In this document: positions 1 to 4,003 of the stretch, piece by piece
Position numbering within the stretch: position 1 is the first letter of the stretch
Layout of the letters: every line of letters begins with the position of its first letter
Assembly (NCBI GenBank): GCA_016462625.1
Contig: JAEMSV010000079.1
Location: forward strand, 1-17,492
DNA: 17,492 nt
DNA from: Solirubrobacteraceae bacterium
GTDB taxonomy: Bacteria; Actinomycetota; Thermoleophilia; Solirubrobacterales; Solirubrobacteraceae
Direction: 5' to 3'
Position numbers and translations under genes: made by a program
The notes under the pieces: generated by a model
Databases searched by the model: none
What the model saw: only the letters and a program-made list of their open reading frames with translations
Told to the model about the DNA's origin: nothing

Positions 1-66
1 ATGCTGAAGATGGGCATGGAAGAGGGCCTGCGCCAGTCCGTCGGGCAGATGGACGGGCTGCTCTAG
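1..66 (+). CDS. AHSA1/SRPBCC-family protein, C-terminal fragment
   Basis: The window opens inside a reading frame that ends at TAG (64-66). It encodes LKMGMEEGLRQSVGQMDGLL. This GMEEG-x-RQS-x-x-x-x-D-x-LL ending is typical of the last helix of AHSA1-like (activator of Hsp90 ATPase homologue 1-like) SRPBCC proteins, which form a helix-grip ligand-binding fold. The ATG at position 1 is probably an internal Met rather than the start, because the family is usually about 140-160 residues long. The gene ends 24 bases before the duplicated tRNA segment, so it marks the left chromosomal flank of the island. The family call rests on about 20 residues and is therefore only moderate. Confidence 0.5.
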   Translation: MLKMGMEEGLRQSVGQMDGLL

Positions 67-90
67 GCCCTGGGTCCGCGCACCTCCGCC

Positions 91-133
91 AAGCCGCCGA
101 GCGGATTCGAACCGCTGACCCCTTCATTACGAG
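91..133. repeat. attachment site repeat, left copy (3' part of tRNA-Thr)
   Basis: These 43 bases are identical to 3321-3363. They correspond on the minus strand to tRNA-Thr from the anticodon loop through the T-arm and acceptor 3' strand to just past the discriminator base. The identity stops sharply at both ends (c versus a before it, c versus t after it). The rest of the tRNA is absent here, so this copy is the orphan att half left by site-specific integration. Confidence 0.9.
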
Positions 134-138
134 CGATC

Positions 139-163
139 CCGGGTGTCAGCGTGCGTCACCCGG
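139..163. repeat. inverted repeat next to left att core
   Basis: The arms CCGGGTG (139-145) and CACCCGG (157-163) are separated by 11 bases. The dyad begins 6 bases inside the island from the end of the 43-bp repeat. Its position would suit a recombinase or accessory-factor arm site, but it could simply be a second terminator-like hairpin for the minus-strand transcript ending at 262. No matching dyad is obvious at the right end. Confidence 0.35.
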
Positions 164-204
164 CCCGTGTGGAACCCGCCTGTTTGGTTCCCCGGCGTCC
201 GCAG

Positions 205-252
205 AACCCCAGCGACCCGCCGCAGTCACATGCGGATCGGGTCGCTGGGGTT
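205..252 (-). terminator. strong stem-loop terminator after the 33-aa gene
   Basis: Perfect 14-bp arms AACCCCAGCGACCC (205-218) and GGGTCGCTGGGGTT (239-252) enclose 20 bases that contain a second short stem (CCGCA 220-224 with TGCGG 231-235). It lies 10 bases beyond the stop of the minus-strand gene 262-363. There is no U tract, which is common for terminators in GC-rich actinobacteria. Confidence 0.6.
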
Positions 253-261
253 GCGTAGCCG

Positions 262-363
262 CTACCACGGCCGCTGGTTGTAGGTGGCGGTGACCTGACT
301 CCAGGTCTTCCACAGCGCCAAGAGCGCTACGGCCATTGCTGCCAGCCATTGGATCTCAACCAT
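262..363 (-). CDS. 33-aa membrane-anchored small peptide
   Basis: The reading frame MVEIQWLAAMAVALLALWKT, followed by WSQVTATYNQRPW, starts at ATG 363-361 and stops with TAG at 264-262. A strong ribosome-binding site (AGGAGG, minus strand) sits about 7 bases before the ATG, which is the best support that this tiny gene is translated. Residues 5-18 are hydrophobic and flanked by Trp and a Lys, so one membrane segment with a short polar tail is likely. It follows the 82-aa gene by 36 bases on the same strand and precedes a strong stem-loop, so the two probably form one transcript. No family is recognised. Small single-pass peptides of this kind occur in phages (holin-like), toxin systems and mobile elements, but nothing here decides between them. 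Confidence 0.55.
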   Translation of the reverse strand: MVEIQWLAAMAVALLALWKTWSQVTATYNQRPW

Positions 364-399
364 GGGCTACCTCCTCTCTGCGTTGGGGATGGACGAAGC

Positions 400-648
400 T
401 CACGCGGCTTCCTCGTTCATCACGTCGAACTCGGTCGCGCGCTCGACCCTGTGCCACACGTCGCCGCCCCGATCACGCTCGTACGTGAAGCCGAGATCGC
501 GCGGCAGGAGCAGGCTGATCCGCTGCTCGTCGCCGTAGCCGAACCGGTTCACCCAGGGGTTCGGACGGAGGCGGCTTATGTCCCGGGCCGGGATCGTGTC
601 GGGCGGGTTCTCTCTGAGAGATTCGATGAATGCTTCAAGGGACGTCAT
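400..648 (-). CDS. 82-aa hypothetical protein of the island
   Basis: The minus-strand frame from ATG 648-646 to TGA at 400 gives an 82-residue polar protein starting MTSLEAFIESLRENPPDTIP. Motif-like segments include RLRPNPWVNRFGYGDEQ (about 27-42) and DLGFTYERDRGGDVWHRVER (about 51-70). The composition is protein-like with good third-position GC. The same frame stays open upstream as far as 1068, but those residues look like random GC-rich translation, so the Met at 648 was chosen. No strong Shine-Dalgarno lies before it, so the start is uncertain. It is followed 36 bases later by the 33-aa gene. No Cys pairs, helix-turn-helix or catalytic motif is seen and the function is unknown. It is not convincing as an excisionase. 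Confidence 0.55.
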   Translation of the reverse strand: MTSLEAFIESLRENPPDTIPARDISRLRPNPWVNRFGYGDEQRISLLLPRDLGFTYERDRGGDVWHRVERATEFDVMNEEAA

Positions 649-748
649 GCGTTCAAGTGTGCGAACGAGATCGGACGGACGTCCGGCGAGGCTGCTAGCT
701 CGGGCCGCCCCTGCGGGTCGGGTCTCGCAACGGTCACGGCGACCGCCA

Positions 749-778
749 GAACGCATCCGAACGCATCGGAACGCAAGC
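749..778. repeat. three tandem 10-bp iteron-like repeats
   Basis: Three contiguous 10-mers, GAACGCATCC (749-758), GAACGCATCG (759-768) and GAACGCAAGC (769-778), share the core GAACGCA with exact 10-bp, one-helical-turn spacing. Looser copies (GAACGCTCC, GAACGGCTG) follow around 812-829. They lie in the non-coding stretch 649-1048 between the minus-strand 82-aa gene and the plus-strand 60-aa gene. Same-face repeats of this type are typical of replication-initiator iterons or excisionase/repressor binding sites. Which of these applies is inference. Confidence 0.5.
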
Positions 779-879
779 CTCGGGCGTACGTACCGGCACG
801 GACCCGGTGGGCGAACGCTCCGAACGGCTGAGTGGCGCTCAAAAGGTGGCGCGTTGGCGGCAGTGCCAATCACGGTGCC

Positions 880-969
880 ATGGCCACACGAACCCCCAGG
901 AACCCGCGCAGCGCCTACCCAGTGATCGTCACTGGAAAAGACACAAGTGTCTATTGCGGCCGCCGTTGA
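880..969 (+). CDS. possible 29-aa basic peptide
   Basis: An ATG at 880 opens a 29-residue frame, MATRTPRNPRSAYPVIVTGK followed by DTSVYCGRR, ending at TGA 967-969. The peptide reads plausibly (basic N-terminus, then a hydrophobic VIV patch). There is no clear ribosome-binding site, and the frame covers the palindromes at 919-952 and the stop overlaps the TTGACA at 966-971. The stretch may therefore be regulatory DNA rather than coding. It is listed only as a possibility. Confidence 0.18.
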   Translation: MATRTPRNPRSAYPVIVTGKDTSVYCGRR

Positions 970-971
970 CA
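919..971 (+). promoter_or_regulatory. operator-like palindromes plus -35-like TTGACA
   Basis: Two adjacent dyads precede the 60-aa gene: CCAGTGA-TCG-TCACTGG (919-935) and AGACAC-AA-GTGTCT (939-952). They are followed by a consensus -35 hexamer TTGACA (966-971). No good -10 is present at 16-18 bp spacing; the nearest TA-rich stretch is around 993-998. The layout resembles a repressor-controlled promoter of a phage-like control region, but the promoter itself is weakly supported. Confidence 0.4.
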
Positions 972-1048
972 CGCGCTTCTCTGAAGTGCATGACGTATCG
1001 GTGTCGCGCGTTTTCAGGTCTGAGATGCCCGTACCGAAGGGGCTGGCT

Positions 1049-1231
1049 ATGAACGCATTCATGGCCACGGCGCTGGGGACGCTGGCTGCCCTTCCAAGCT
1101 TCGCGCTCAGCCTTCAGAACGTGGCCTATGGGCTGCTGTGGCTGCTGCTCGCGCCGATCGTGGTGACGATCGCGTTCGTGATCAGCGCGCACATCCTCCG
1201 GCTGATGCCTCGCGACGAAGCGGAGCCGTGA
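1049..1231 (+). CDS. 60-aa small membrane protein
   Basis: The start is ATG 1049 because GAAGGGG lies a few bases upstream. The frame stays open back to 947, but with non-protein-like residues. The product starts MNAFMATALGTLAALPSFAL. A first hydrophobic segment covers about residues 5-20 and a stronger one about residues 26-50 (YGLLWLLLAPIVVTIAFVIS), ending in a charged tail RLMPRDEAEP. One or two membrane passes are expected, with the charged tail probably cytoplasmic. It ends 19 bases before the convergent stop of the HEPN-like gene. It sits downstream of the palindrome cluster and TTGACA, suggesting regulated expression. No family is recognised. Confidence 0.6.
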   Translation: MNAFMATALGTLAALPSFALSLQNVAYGLLWLLLAPIVVTIAFVISAHILRLMPRDEAEP

Positions 1232-1250
1232 CGCAGGGGTTACCCAAGGG

Positions 1251-2108
1251 TTACGGCGCTTGCCGGAATGCCCCGCCAGCGAACCAGCGGACCAGCGTTA
1301 GCGCCAGGTGAACGGCCGCGTCGGCTTCCTCCTGCGACATGCCCATCGGGGCCTCGCGGTCGTCCGTCCCGTGCCTACGGTGGGCTTTCCACATTGCGCT
1401 TGCCGGTGCCATCGCGTCTTCCGGTTCGCCAAGGACGAAGGTCCACTTGTGGGAGGCGTCGTCGACTGCCCGCAGCATCTTCCCCAGGGTGGCTGCGTCG
1501 TCCTTCGGGAGGATCACCGGCTTGGCCGCTGCCTCCACGGCTTGAAGTGCGTGGAAGTACGCCTGATCGGGCGAAGGCGCGCGCCCGGCAAGCTCCTTCC
1601 AGGCGGTCCGCAGGTGGGCGGCGGCGCGCTCGGAGGCTGGGGCCAGCCCGTCGATCGCTTCAGCGACGGGGCCAAGTTCGCGCCGAGTAAGCACGAAGTT
1701 GCCCTCGTCTGCGGCGGGCGTGACCTCCCACGCGGAGCCGCCGTCCTGCAGGATCGCGCCAAGCATTGGGGCTCGGTCGGGATTGGTGCGGCTCTCGACC
1801 AGGTGGTTCAACGCATAGTCGAGAACGTCCAGTCCGACTTCACCTCCCTCGCGGTCCATGTATCCGAGCAGGGCGTCAAAGACGTCGTAGTCGCGATGCT
1901 CCCAAGGGAGCGGGTACTCGAAGTGCATTCGGGTAGCCATGTCCTGGATCCAACCCACCCTGTAGTTGGTACGCCTGTTCATGGAGTACGTCAGCTGTGG
2001 ACGCAGCCACGCGCGAGCCGGCTCGATAAGCCAAGACGGCAGCCCCTCGTGGAGCGTGTCGAAGCTCGTGTCTGTGCGTCCGCGTGCCGATCTGGGTCTG
2101 TAAGCCAT
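1251..2108 (-). CDS. HEPN/Abi-like helical protein, island cargo (uncharacterised)
   Basis: This 285-residue protein is the largest island gene. The start chosen is ATG 2108-2106, with GGGAGA about 8 bases upstream; the frame is open to 2195 but those extra residues look untranslated. Residues 1-110 contain a charged N-terminus and a segment SWLIEPARAWLRPQLTYSMN. Residues 170-285 are strongly helical: DQAYFHALQAVEAAAKPVIL (about 181-200), TLGKMLRAVDD, then WKAHRRHGTDD (about 240-250), and finally EEADAAVHLALTLVRWFAGG. From memory, this ending (a Trp-x-x-His-x-Arg-His-Gly stretch followed by an Ala-rich helix with LVRWF) recurs in uncharacterised actinobacterial proteins, and it resembles the HEPN-type C-terminus of abortive-infection proteins such as AbiJ. 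The canonical Rx4-6H is not clear-cut; R244/R245 with H246 is the nearest match. A defence role is an inference. Confidence 0.7.
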   Translation of the reverse strand: MAYRPRSARGRTDTSFDTLHEGLPSWLIEPARAWLRPQLTYSMNRRTNYRVGWIQDMATRMHFEYPLPWEHRDYDVFDALLGYMDREGGEVGLDVLDYALNHLVESRTNPDRAPMLGAILQDGGSAWEVTPAADEGNFVLTRRELGPVAEAIDGLAPASERAAAHLRTAWKELAGRAPSPDQAYFHALQAVEAAAKPVILPKDDAATLGKMLRAVDDASHKWTFVLGEPEDAMAPASAMWKAHRRHGTDDREAPMGMSQEEADAAVHLALTLVRWFAGGAFRQAP

Positions 2109-2127
2109 TGCGCTGTCTCCCGGCGGT

Positions 2128-2152
2128 GGACTAGTCACGCAATGACTAGTCA
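2128..2152 (-). promoter_or_regulatory. tandem palindromic operator sites upstream of the HEPN-like gene
   Basis: GGACTAGTCA (2128-2137) and TGACTAGTCA (2143-2152) are two copies of one motif. The second is a perfect 10-bp palindrome and the first differs at its outer base. They are 15 bp apart, which is about 1.5 helical turns, and end 20 bases before the chosen ATG at 2108. Two spaced palindromes close to a start codon fit binding by a dimeric regulator, perhaps autoregulation. The regulator is unknown. Confidence 0.5.
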
Positions 2153-2184
2153 TTTTCTGTCCGGTCGGCGTACGATGCTCGCAA

Positions 2185-2301
2185 GGCGTTGCCAAGAAAT
2201 TGGCAACGCCGCCAAGAGCGGCGGGCCTCGTGGATTCTGGGCGATCAACCTTCCTCCACGAGGCCCGCTTGCTTGCCTCCGTAGCCCGCTCAAGGCGGGC
2301 T
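2185..2301. repeat. cluster of strong inverted repeats in the non-coding core of the island
   Basis: Within 117 bases there are three perfect hairpins and one weaker one. Arms GGCGTTGCCAA (2185-2195) and TTGGCAACGCC (2200-2210) enclose a GAAA loop. CCGCC/GGCGG (2209-2213, 2220-2224) is the weaker hairpin and overlaps its neighbours. GCGGGCCTCGTGGA (2221-2234) pairs with TCCACGAGGCCCGC (2255-2268) across 20 bases. AGCCCGC (2283-2289) pairs with GCGGGCT (2295-2301) across 5 bases. A further AGCCCGC lies near 2354-2360. The interval 2109-2585 has no convincing intact gene, so these hairpins are its main content. They could be a structured RNA, a replication or transfer origin, or stacked terminators. 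Confidence 0.6.
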
Positions 2302-2351
2302 TAGGAATGTGTATCGAACGAAGCGGTCACGGTCGCGGTTTCGGCGCACCC

Positions 2352-2568
2352 TTAGCCCGCTAGTACGGCACTTTTCCGGCGATGTCGGAGAATGGGCGCA
2401 GATCCCTCCACCACGAACGCGCTGCCCGCAACCCCAGGGGCGCTGGGGTTCTCCGGCTCGATGACCGATCCGTACGCGCCGTCGTAGGGCTTGTAGTCAT
2501 CGGGTCCCTGTTCGAGACCTTGTCGTTGAGCGTGAGGAAGACGGATCGCCGGATCGCTGGGTCATGCA
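2352..2568 (-). pseudogene. possible frameshifted coding remnant
   Basis: On the minus strand, two frames read like pieces of one protein. One frame gives RRSVFLTLNDKVSNRDP (about 2545-2490). A second, shifted frame continues with DDYKPYDGAYGSVIEPENPS and APGVAGSAFVVEG (about 2490-2390). The first frame again ends plausibly with FSDIAGKVPY at the stop 2362-2360, while the second stops at 2354-2352. Codons in the middle segment have clear coding character. This suggests a gene decayed by two compensating-type frameshifts, but the length is short and chance cannot be excluded. No family is recognised. Confidence 0.25.
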
Positions 2569-2573
2569 GTCGC

Positions 2574-2579
2574 TAGGGT
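2574..2579 (+). promoter_or_regulatory. -10-like TAGGGT, leaderless start
   Basis: TAGGGT lies 6 bases before the GTG start of the 94-aa gene, and no Shine-Dalgarno is present. The arrangement matches several chromosomal genes in this window (see 13883-13888 and 7560-7565), so the transcript is probably leaderless. Confidence 0.4.
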
Positions 2580-2585
2580 CGGACC

Positions 2586-2870
2586 GTGGCGCGCAGAAGC
2601 TTCAGAGCGGTGATGGGCGTTCTTCTCGTTGCGGCAGTCGCTGGCGCGACTTGGTTGGCGGGCGAGAAGCACCGCGAAGACTGCGAACGAGACGGCAAGG
2701 TGTCGTGCTCCGTGCTGCCGTGGGACTCCGGCACCACACCGACACGAGCCGAGCGCGAGCAGCGTGCGGCCGAGTTGCTGCGCCAAGCGTGCGCCGAAGC
2801 CCACACTGCCTGTGTGACCGCCACGGAGCCCAGCGACCCGTTCGAGGGAAGCAGCTCGTTCGATCCGTAG
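2586..2870 (+). CDS. 94-aa exported or membrane-anchored small protein
   Basis: A GTG start at 2586 gives MARRSFRAVMGVLLVAAVAG followed by ATWLAGEKHREDCERDGKVS and a polar tail ending in SSSFDP. Residues 2-7 are basic and 9-25 hydrophobic, forming a signal anchor or uncleaved signal peptide with the remainder outside. The outer part has four Cys (about residues 33, 41, 69 and 76), enough for two disulfides, and a charged helix TRAEREQRAAELLRQACAEA. An internal ATG at 2613 is a weaker alternative start. There is no lipobox. It is the rightmost clear gene of the island, is followed by a stem-loop, and has no recognised family. Confidence 0.6.
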   Translation: MARRSFRAVMGVLLVAAVAGATWLAGEKHREDCERDGKVSCSVLPWDSGTTPTRAEREQRAAELLRQACAEAHTACVTATEPSDPFEGSSSFDP

Positions 2871-2893
2871 CGCGTGGGGCGCTGGGTTGCTAG

Positions 2894-2922
2894 GGCCGTG
2901 AGGGGTCCCTCATTCACGGGCC
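2894..2922 (+). terminator. stem-loop after the 94-aa gene
   Basis: GGCCGTGA (2894-2901) pairs with TCACGG-G-CC (2914-2922) with one bulged base, and the inner segment AGGG-GT-CCCT can fold further. It starts 24 bases after the stop at 2870. No U tract follows. The 2923-3086 stretch beyond it holds no convincing gene. Confidence 0.4.
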
Positions 2923-3086
2923 GAGCTCGAATCCTGGCCCGGCCTCGGGTTGGCCCGGCTGAAGCGCGCTGGTGCGGGAGGTGGCCCGGCCGGAGCTGGT
3001 GCCACCAGCGGCGGGGAGTAGGGGCGGAAGTCAGCGACCCCAGCAATCCCGGCCGTCCGCGTGGCTGGGGATGGTGGCGCCATGAC

Positions 3087-3207
3087 CTACGAACGACCGT
3101 GCTGGAGACCGTCGGCGTGGACTCCTAGCCCGTCCTCCGGCGTGCGATACGGCGGCACAGTGTTGCCGCACACGGGGCAGTCGTTTGGGCTCGTCGTCCG
3201 CCCAACC
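3087..3207 (-). pseudogene. possible decayed zinc-knuckle peptide gene
   Basis: On the minus strand a frame after a TAG stop reads VGRTTSPNDCPVCGNTVPPY, then RTPEDGLGVHADGLQHGRS, ending with TAG at 3089-3087. The CPVCG knuckle and His-containing tail look like a small phage-type zinc-binding protein. No ATG or GTG start is available in frame upstream of the cysteines. An ATG with an upstream GGGA is present in another frame around 3230. It is most simply a truncated or frameshifted gene, but its short length leaves chance possible. Confidence 0.22.
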
Positions 3208-3265
3208 TATCCCGACCGCCGCGCCTCCCATGTCCCACAAGTGCCCTGAGAAGTCCTGGGAACGA

Positions 3266-3292
3266 TGAAGGTCCGGGCTGTCCGGGCCTTCA
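3266..3292 (-). terminator. stem-loop downstream of tRNA-Thr
   Basis: The 11-bp arms TGAAGGTCCGG (3266-3276) and CCGGGCCTTCA (3282-3292) pair with a single G-T wobble around a GCTGT loop. Reading on the minus strand, it lies 29 bases beyond the tRNA 3' end, so it is well placed to terminate or help process the tRNA transcript. It lies inside the island, meaning the element supplies the tRNA's downstream sequence. Confidence 0.5.
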
Positions 3293-3320
3293 ATACAGCC
3301 TATTAGCAGGCTTTCTTGCA

Positions 3321-3363
3321 AAGCCGCCGAGCGGATTCGAACCGCTGACCCCTTCATTACGAG
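3321..3363. repeat. attachment site repeat, right copy (inside intact tRNA-Thr)
   Basis: This is the second copy of the perfect 43-bp repeat at 91-133. Here it forms part of the complete tRNA gene, from the anticodon loop to one base past the discriminator. Integration with this core leaves a functional tRNA at this end. Confidence 0.9.
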
Positions 3364-3394
3364 TGAAGTGCTCTACCAACTGAGCTACGGCGGC
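3322..3394 (-). tRNA. tRNA-Thr(CGT)
   Basis: The reverse complement folds as a full 73-nt tRNA. The acceptor GCCGCCG pairs with CGGCGGC, the D-arm is GCTCAGTTGGTAGAGC, and the anticodon stem CTTCA/TGAAG carries the loop CTCGTAA, giving anticodon CGT (reads ACG, threonine). The T-arm is AGCGG-TTCGAAT-CCGCT and the discriminator base is T. CCA is not encoded, so it must be added after transcription. The 3' half lies within the island's right att core. Confidence 0.95.
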
Positions 3395-3405
3395 GAGGCC
3401 CAGCG

Positions 3406-3411
3406 ATTCTA
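3406..3411 (-). promoter_or_regulatory. -10 TAGAAT of the tRNA-Thr promoter
   Basis: On the minus strand TAGAAT lies 11 bases before the tRNA 5' end, a good distance for a transcript starting close to the mature end. The -35 is poor; GTGTTG at 3433-3428 is the best candidate at 16-bp spacing. This promoter lies outside the island, so the host drives the tRNA. Confidence 0.55.
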
Positions 3412-3498
3412 GCCGCCCCGGCGCGCGCAACACGGCCGCGGGGAAACTACGCGGTGGACGCCGTATCCCACACTGACGCGGCCACCCGCCGGTCGACG

Positions 3499-3504
3499 TA
3501 GTTT
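3499..3504 (+). promoter_or_regulatory. -10-like TAGTTT, leaderless start
   Basis: TAGTTT precedes the ATG at 3512 by 7 bases. No Shine-Dalgarno is present, so the transcript for the haem-binding protein probably begins at or next to the start codon. Confidence 0.45.
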
Positions 3505-3511
3505 GCGTGCC

Positions 3512-3967
3512 ATGGTTCGCACGATTCTGAAGTTCGGGGTCCCGATCGTCGTCGGCGGCCTGTTGCTGATTCAGCTCGTCCCCTACGGCCGCGCCCACGA
3601 CAACCCACCGGTGACCCAGGCGGCGCAGCTGTCGCCGGCGGGGCAGGAGATCCTCGACACGTCGTGCGCGGACTGCCACAGCAACCTCACCGACTGGCGC
3701 TGGTACTCGAACATCGCACCGGCCTCCTGGCTCGTCACGAACGACGTCAACGAGGGCCGCTCACAGCTGAACTTCAGCGAGTGGGACCGGCCGCAGCCGC
3801 CCCTCGACGAGCTGATCGAGGTCATCGACGAGGGCGAGATGCCGCCGCTGAAGTACACGCTCCCGCATCCCTCCGCGAAGCTCAGCGCAGACGAGAAGAC
3901 GCAACTCAAGCGGGCGCTCACCCAGCTGTACGCGACGGATCCGCCTCCGATCAGAGCCGAGCGCTGA
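3512..3967 (+). CDS. haem-binding domain protein (single CxxCH cytochrome-like)
   Basis: This 151-aa protein has an N-terminal membrane anchor or signal (about residues 5-22, TILKFGVPIVVGGLLLIQLV) followed by an exported domain. The covalent haem-attachment motif CADCH lies at residues 52-56, followed by the WRWYSNIAPASWLV and EGRSQLNFSEWD segments. GEMPPLKYTLPHPSAKLS contains the Met expected as the distal axial ligand. This set of motifs matches the small haem-binding-domain family often found as a cytochrome-like lipoprotein or membrane protein in bacteria. It probably acts outside the membrane in electron transfer or haem-dependent sensing. ATG 3512 was chosen over the in-frame TTG at 3503. 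It stands alone, just right of the island's tRNA. Confidence 0.85.
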   Translation: MVRTILKFGVPIVVGGLLLIQLVPYGRAHDNPPVTQAAQLSPAGQEILDTSCADCHSNLTDWRWYSNIAPASWLVTNDVNEGRSQLNFSEWDRPQPPLDELIEVIDEGEMPPLKYTLPHPSAKLSADEKTQLKRALTQLYATDPPPIRAER

Positions 3968-3989
3968 CCTGAGGGGCGACGGGCGCTCC

Positions 3990-3995
3990 TAGACT
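3990..3995 (+). promoter_or_regulatory. -10-like TAGACT, leaderless start
   Basis: TAGACT lies 8 bases upstream of the GTG start at 4004 with no ribosome-binding site between, repeating the leaderless layout seen elsewhere in the window. Confidence 0.4.
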
Positions 3996-4003
3996 CCGAG
4001 ACC

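Larger units (their letters stand above)
91..3363. mobile_element. tRNA-Thr-integrated genomic island without a visible integrase
   Basis: The island is bounded by two perfect 43-bp direct repeats of the tRNA-Thr 3' half (91-133 and 3321-3363), with the complete tRNA at the right end. This is the classic product of tyrosine-recombinase integration using an anticodon-loop to 3'-end att core. The interior looks less GC-rich than the flanks, is loosely packed and contains many dyads. Its credible genes are 262-363, 400-648, 1049-1231, 1251-2108 and 2586-2870. No integrase, excisionase, Rep, relaxase or partition gene is recognisable in any frame. It may be a non-autonomous satellite or cargo island, or the remnant of a larger element after internal deletion. 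The boundaries are seen directly; the mechanism is inferred. Confidence 0.85.

Noticed and set aside
749..778. CRISPR-like repeats
   Set aside because: Units are only 10 bp with no spacers and no cas genes nearby.
649..1068. N-terminal extension of the 82-aa island protein
   Set aside because: The residues are Arg/Gly/Ser-rich without structure and cross the iterons and palindromes, so it is treated as non-coding regulatory DNA.
2382..2576. 64-codon plus-strand frame in the island
   Set aside because: It has no ribosome-binding site or family-like features, and the minus strand shows better coding character there.
2914..2945. tRNA T-arm-like stretch with CTCGAATCCTGG
   Set aside because: It resembles a decayed T-arm, but the stem has a mismatch and no other tRNA arms can be built upstream.
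91..3320. Hidden integrase or excisionase
   Set aside because: No frame shows the R-H-x-x-R/Y pattern of tyrosine recombinases, a serine-recombinase N-terminus, or a clear excisionase helix-turn-helix; the longest credible gene is the HEPN-like protein.
3031..3357. 108-codon minus-strand frame starting inside the tRNA
   Set aside because: Its start lies within the tRNA gene and the residues are not protein-like; the CPVCG peptide is in a different frame.
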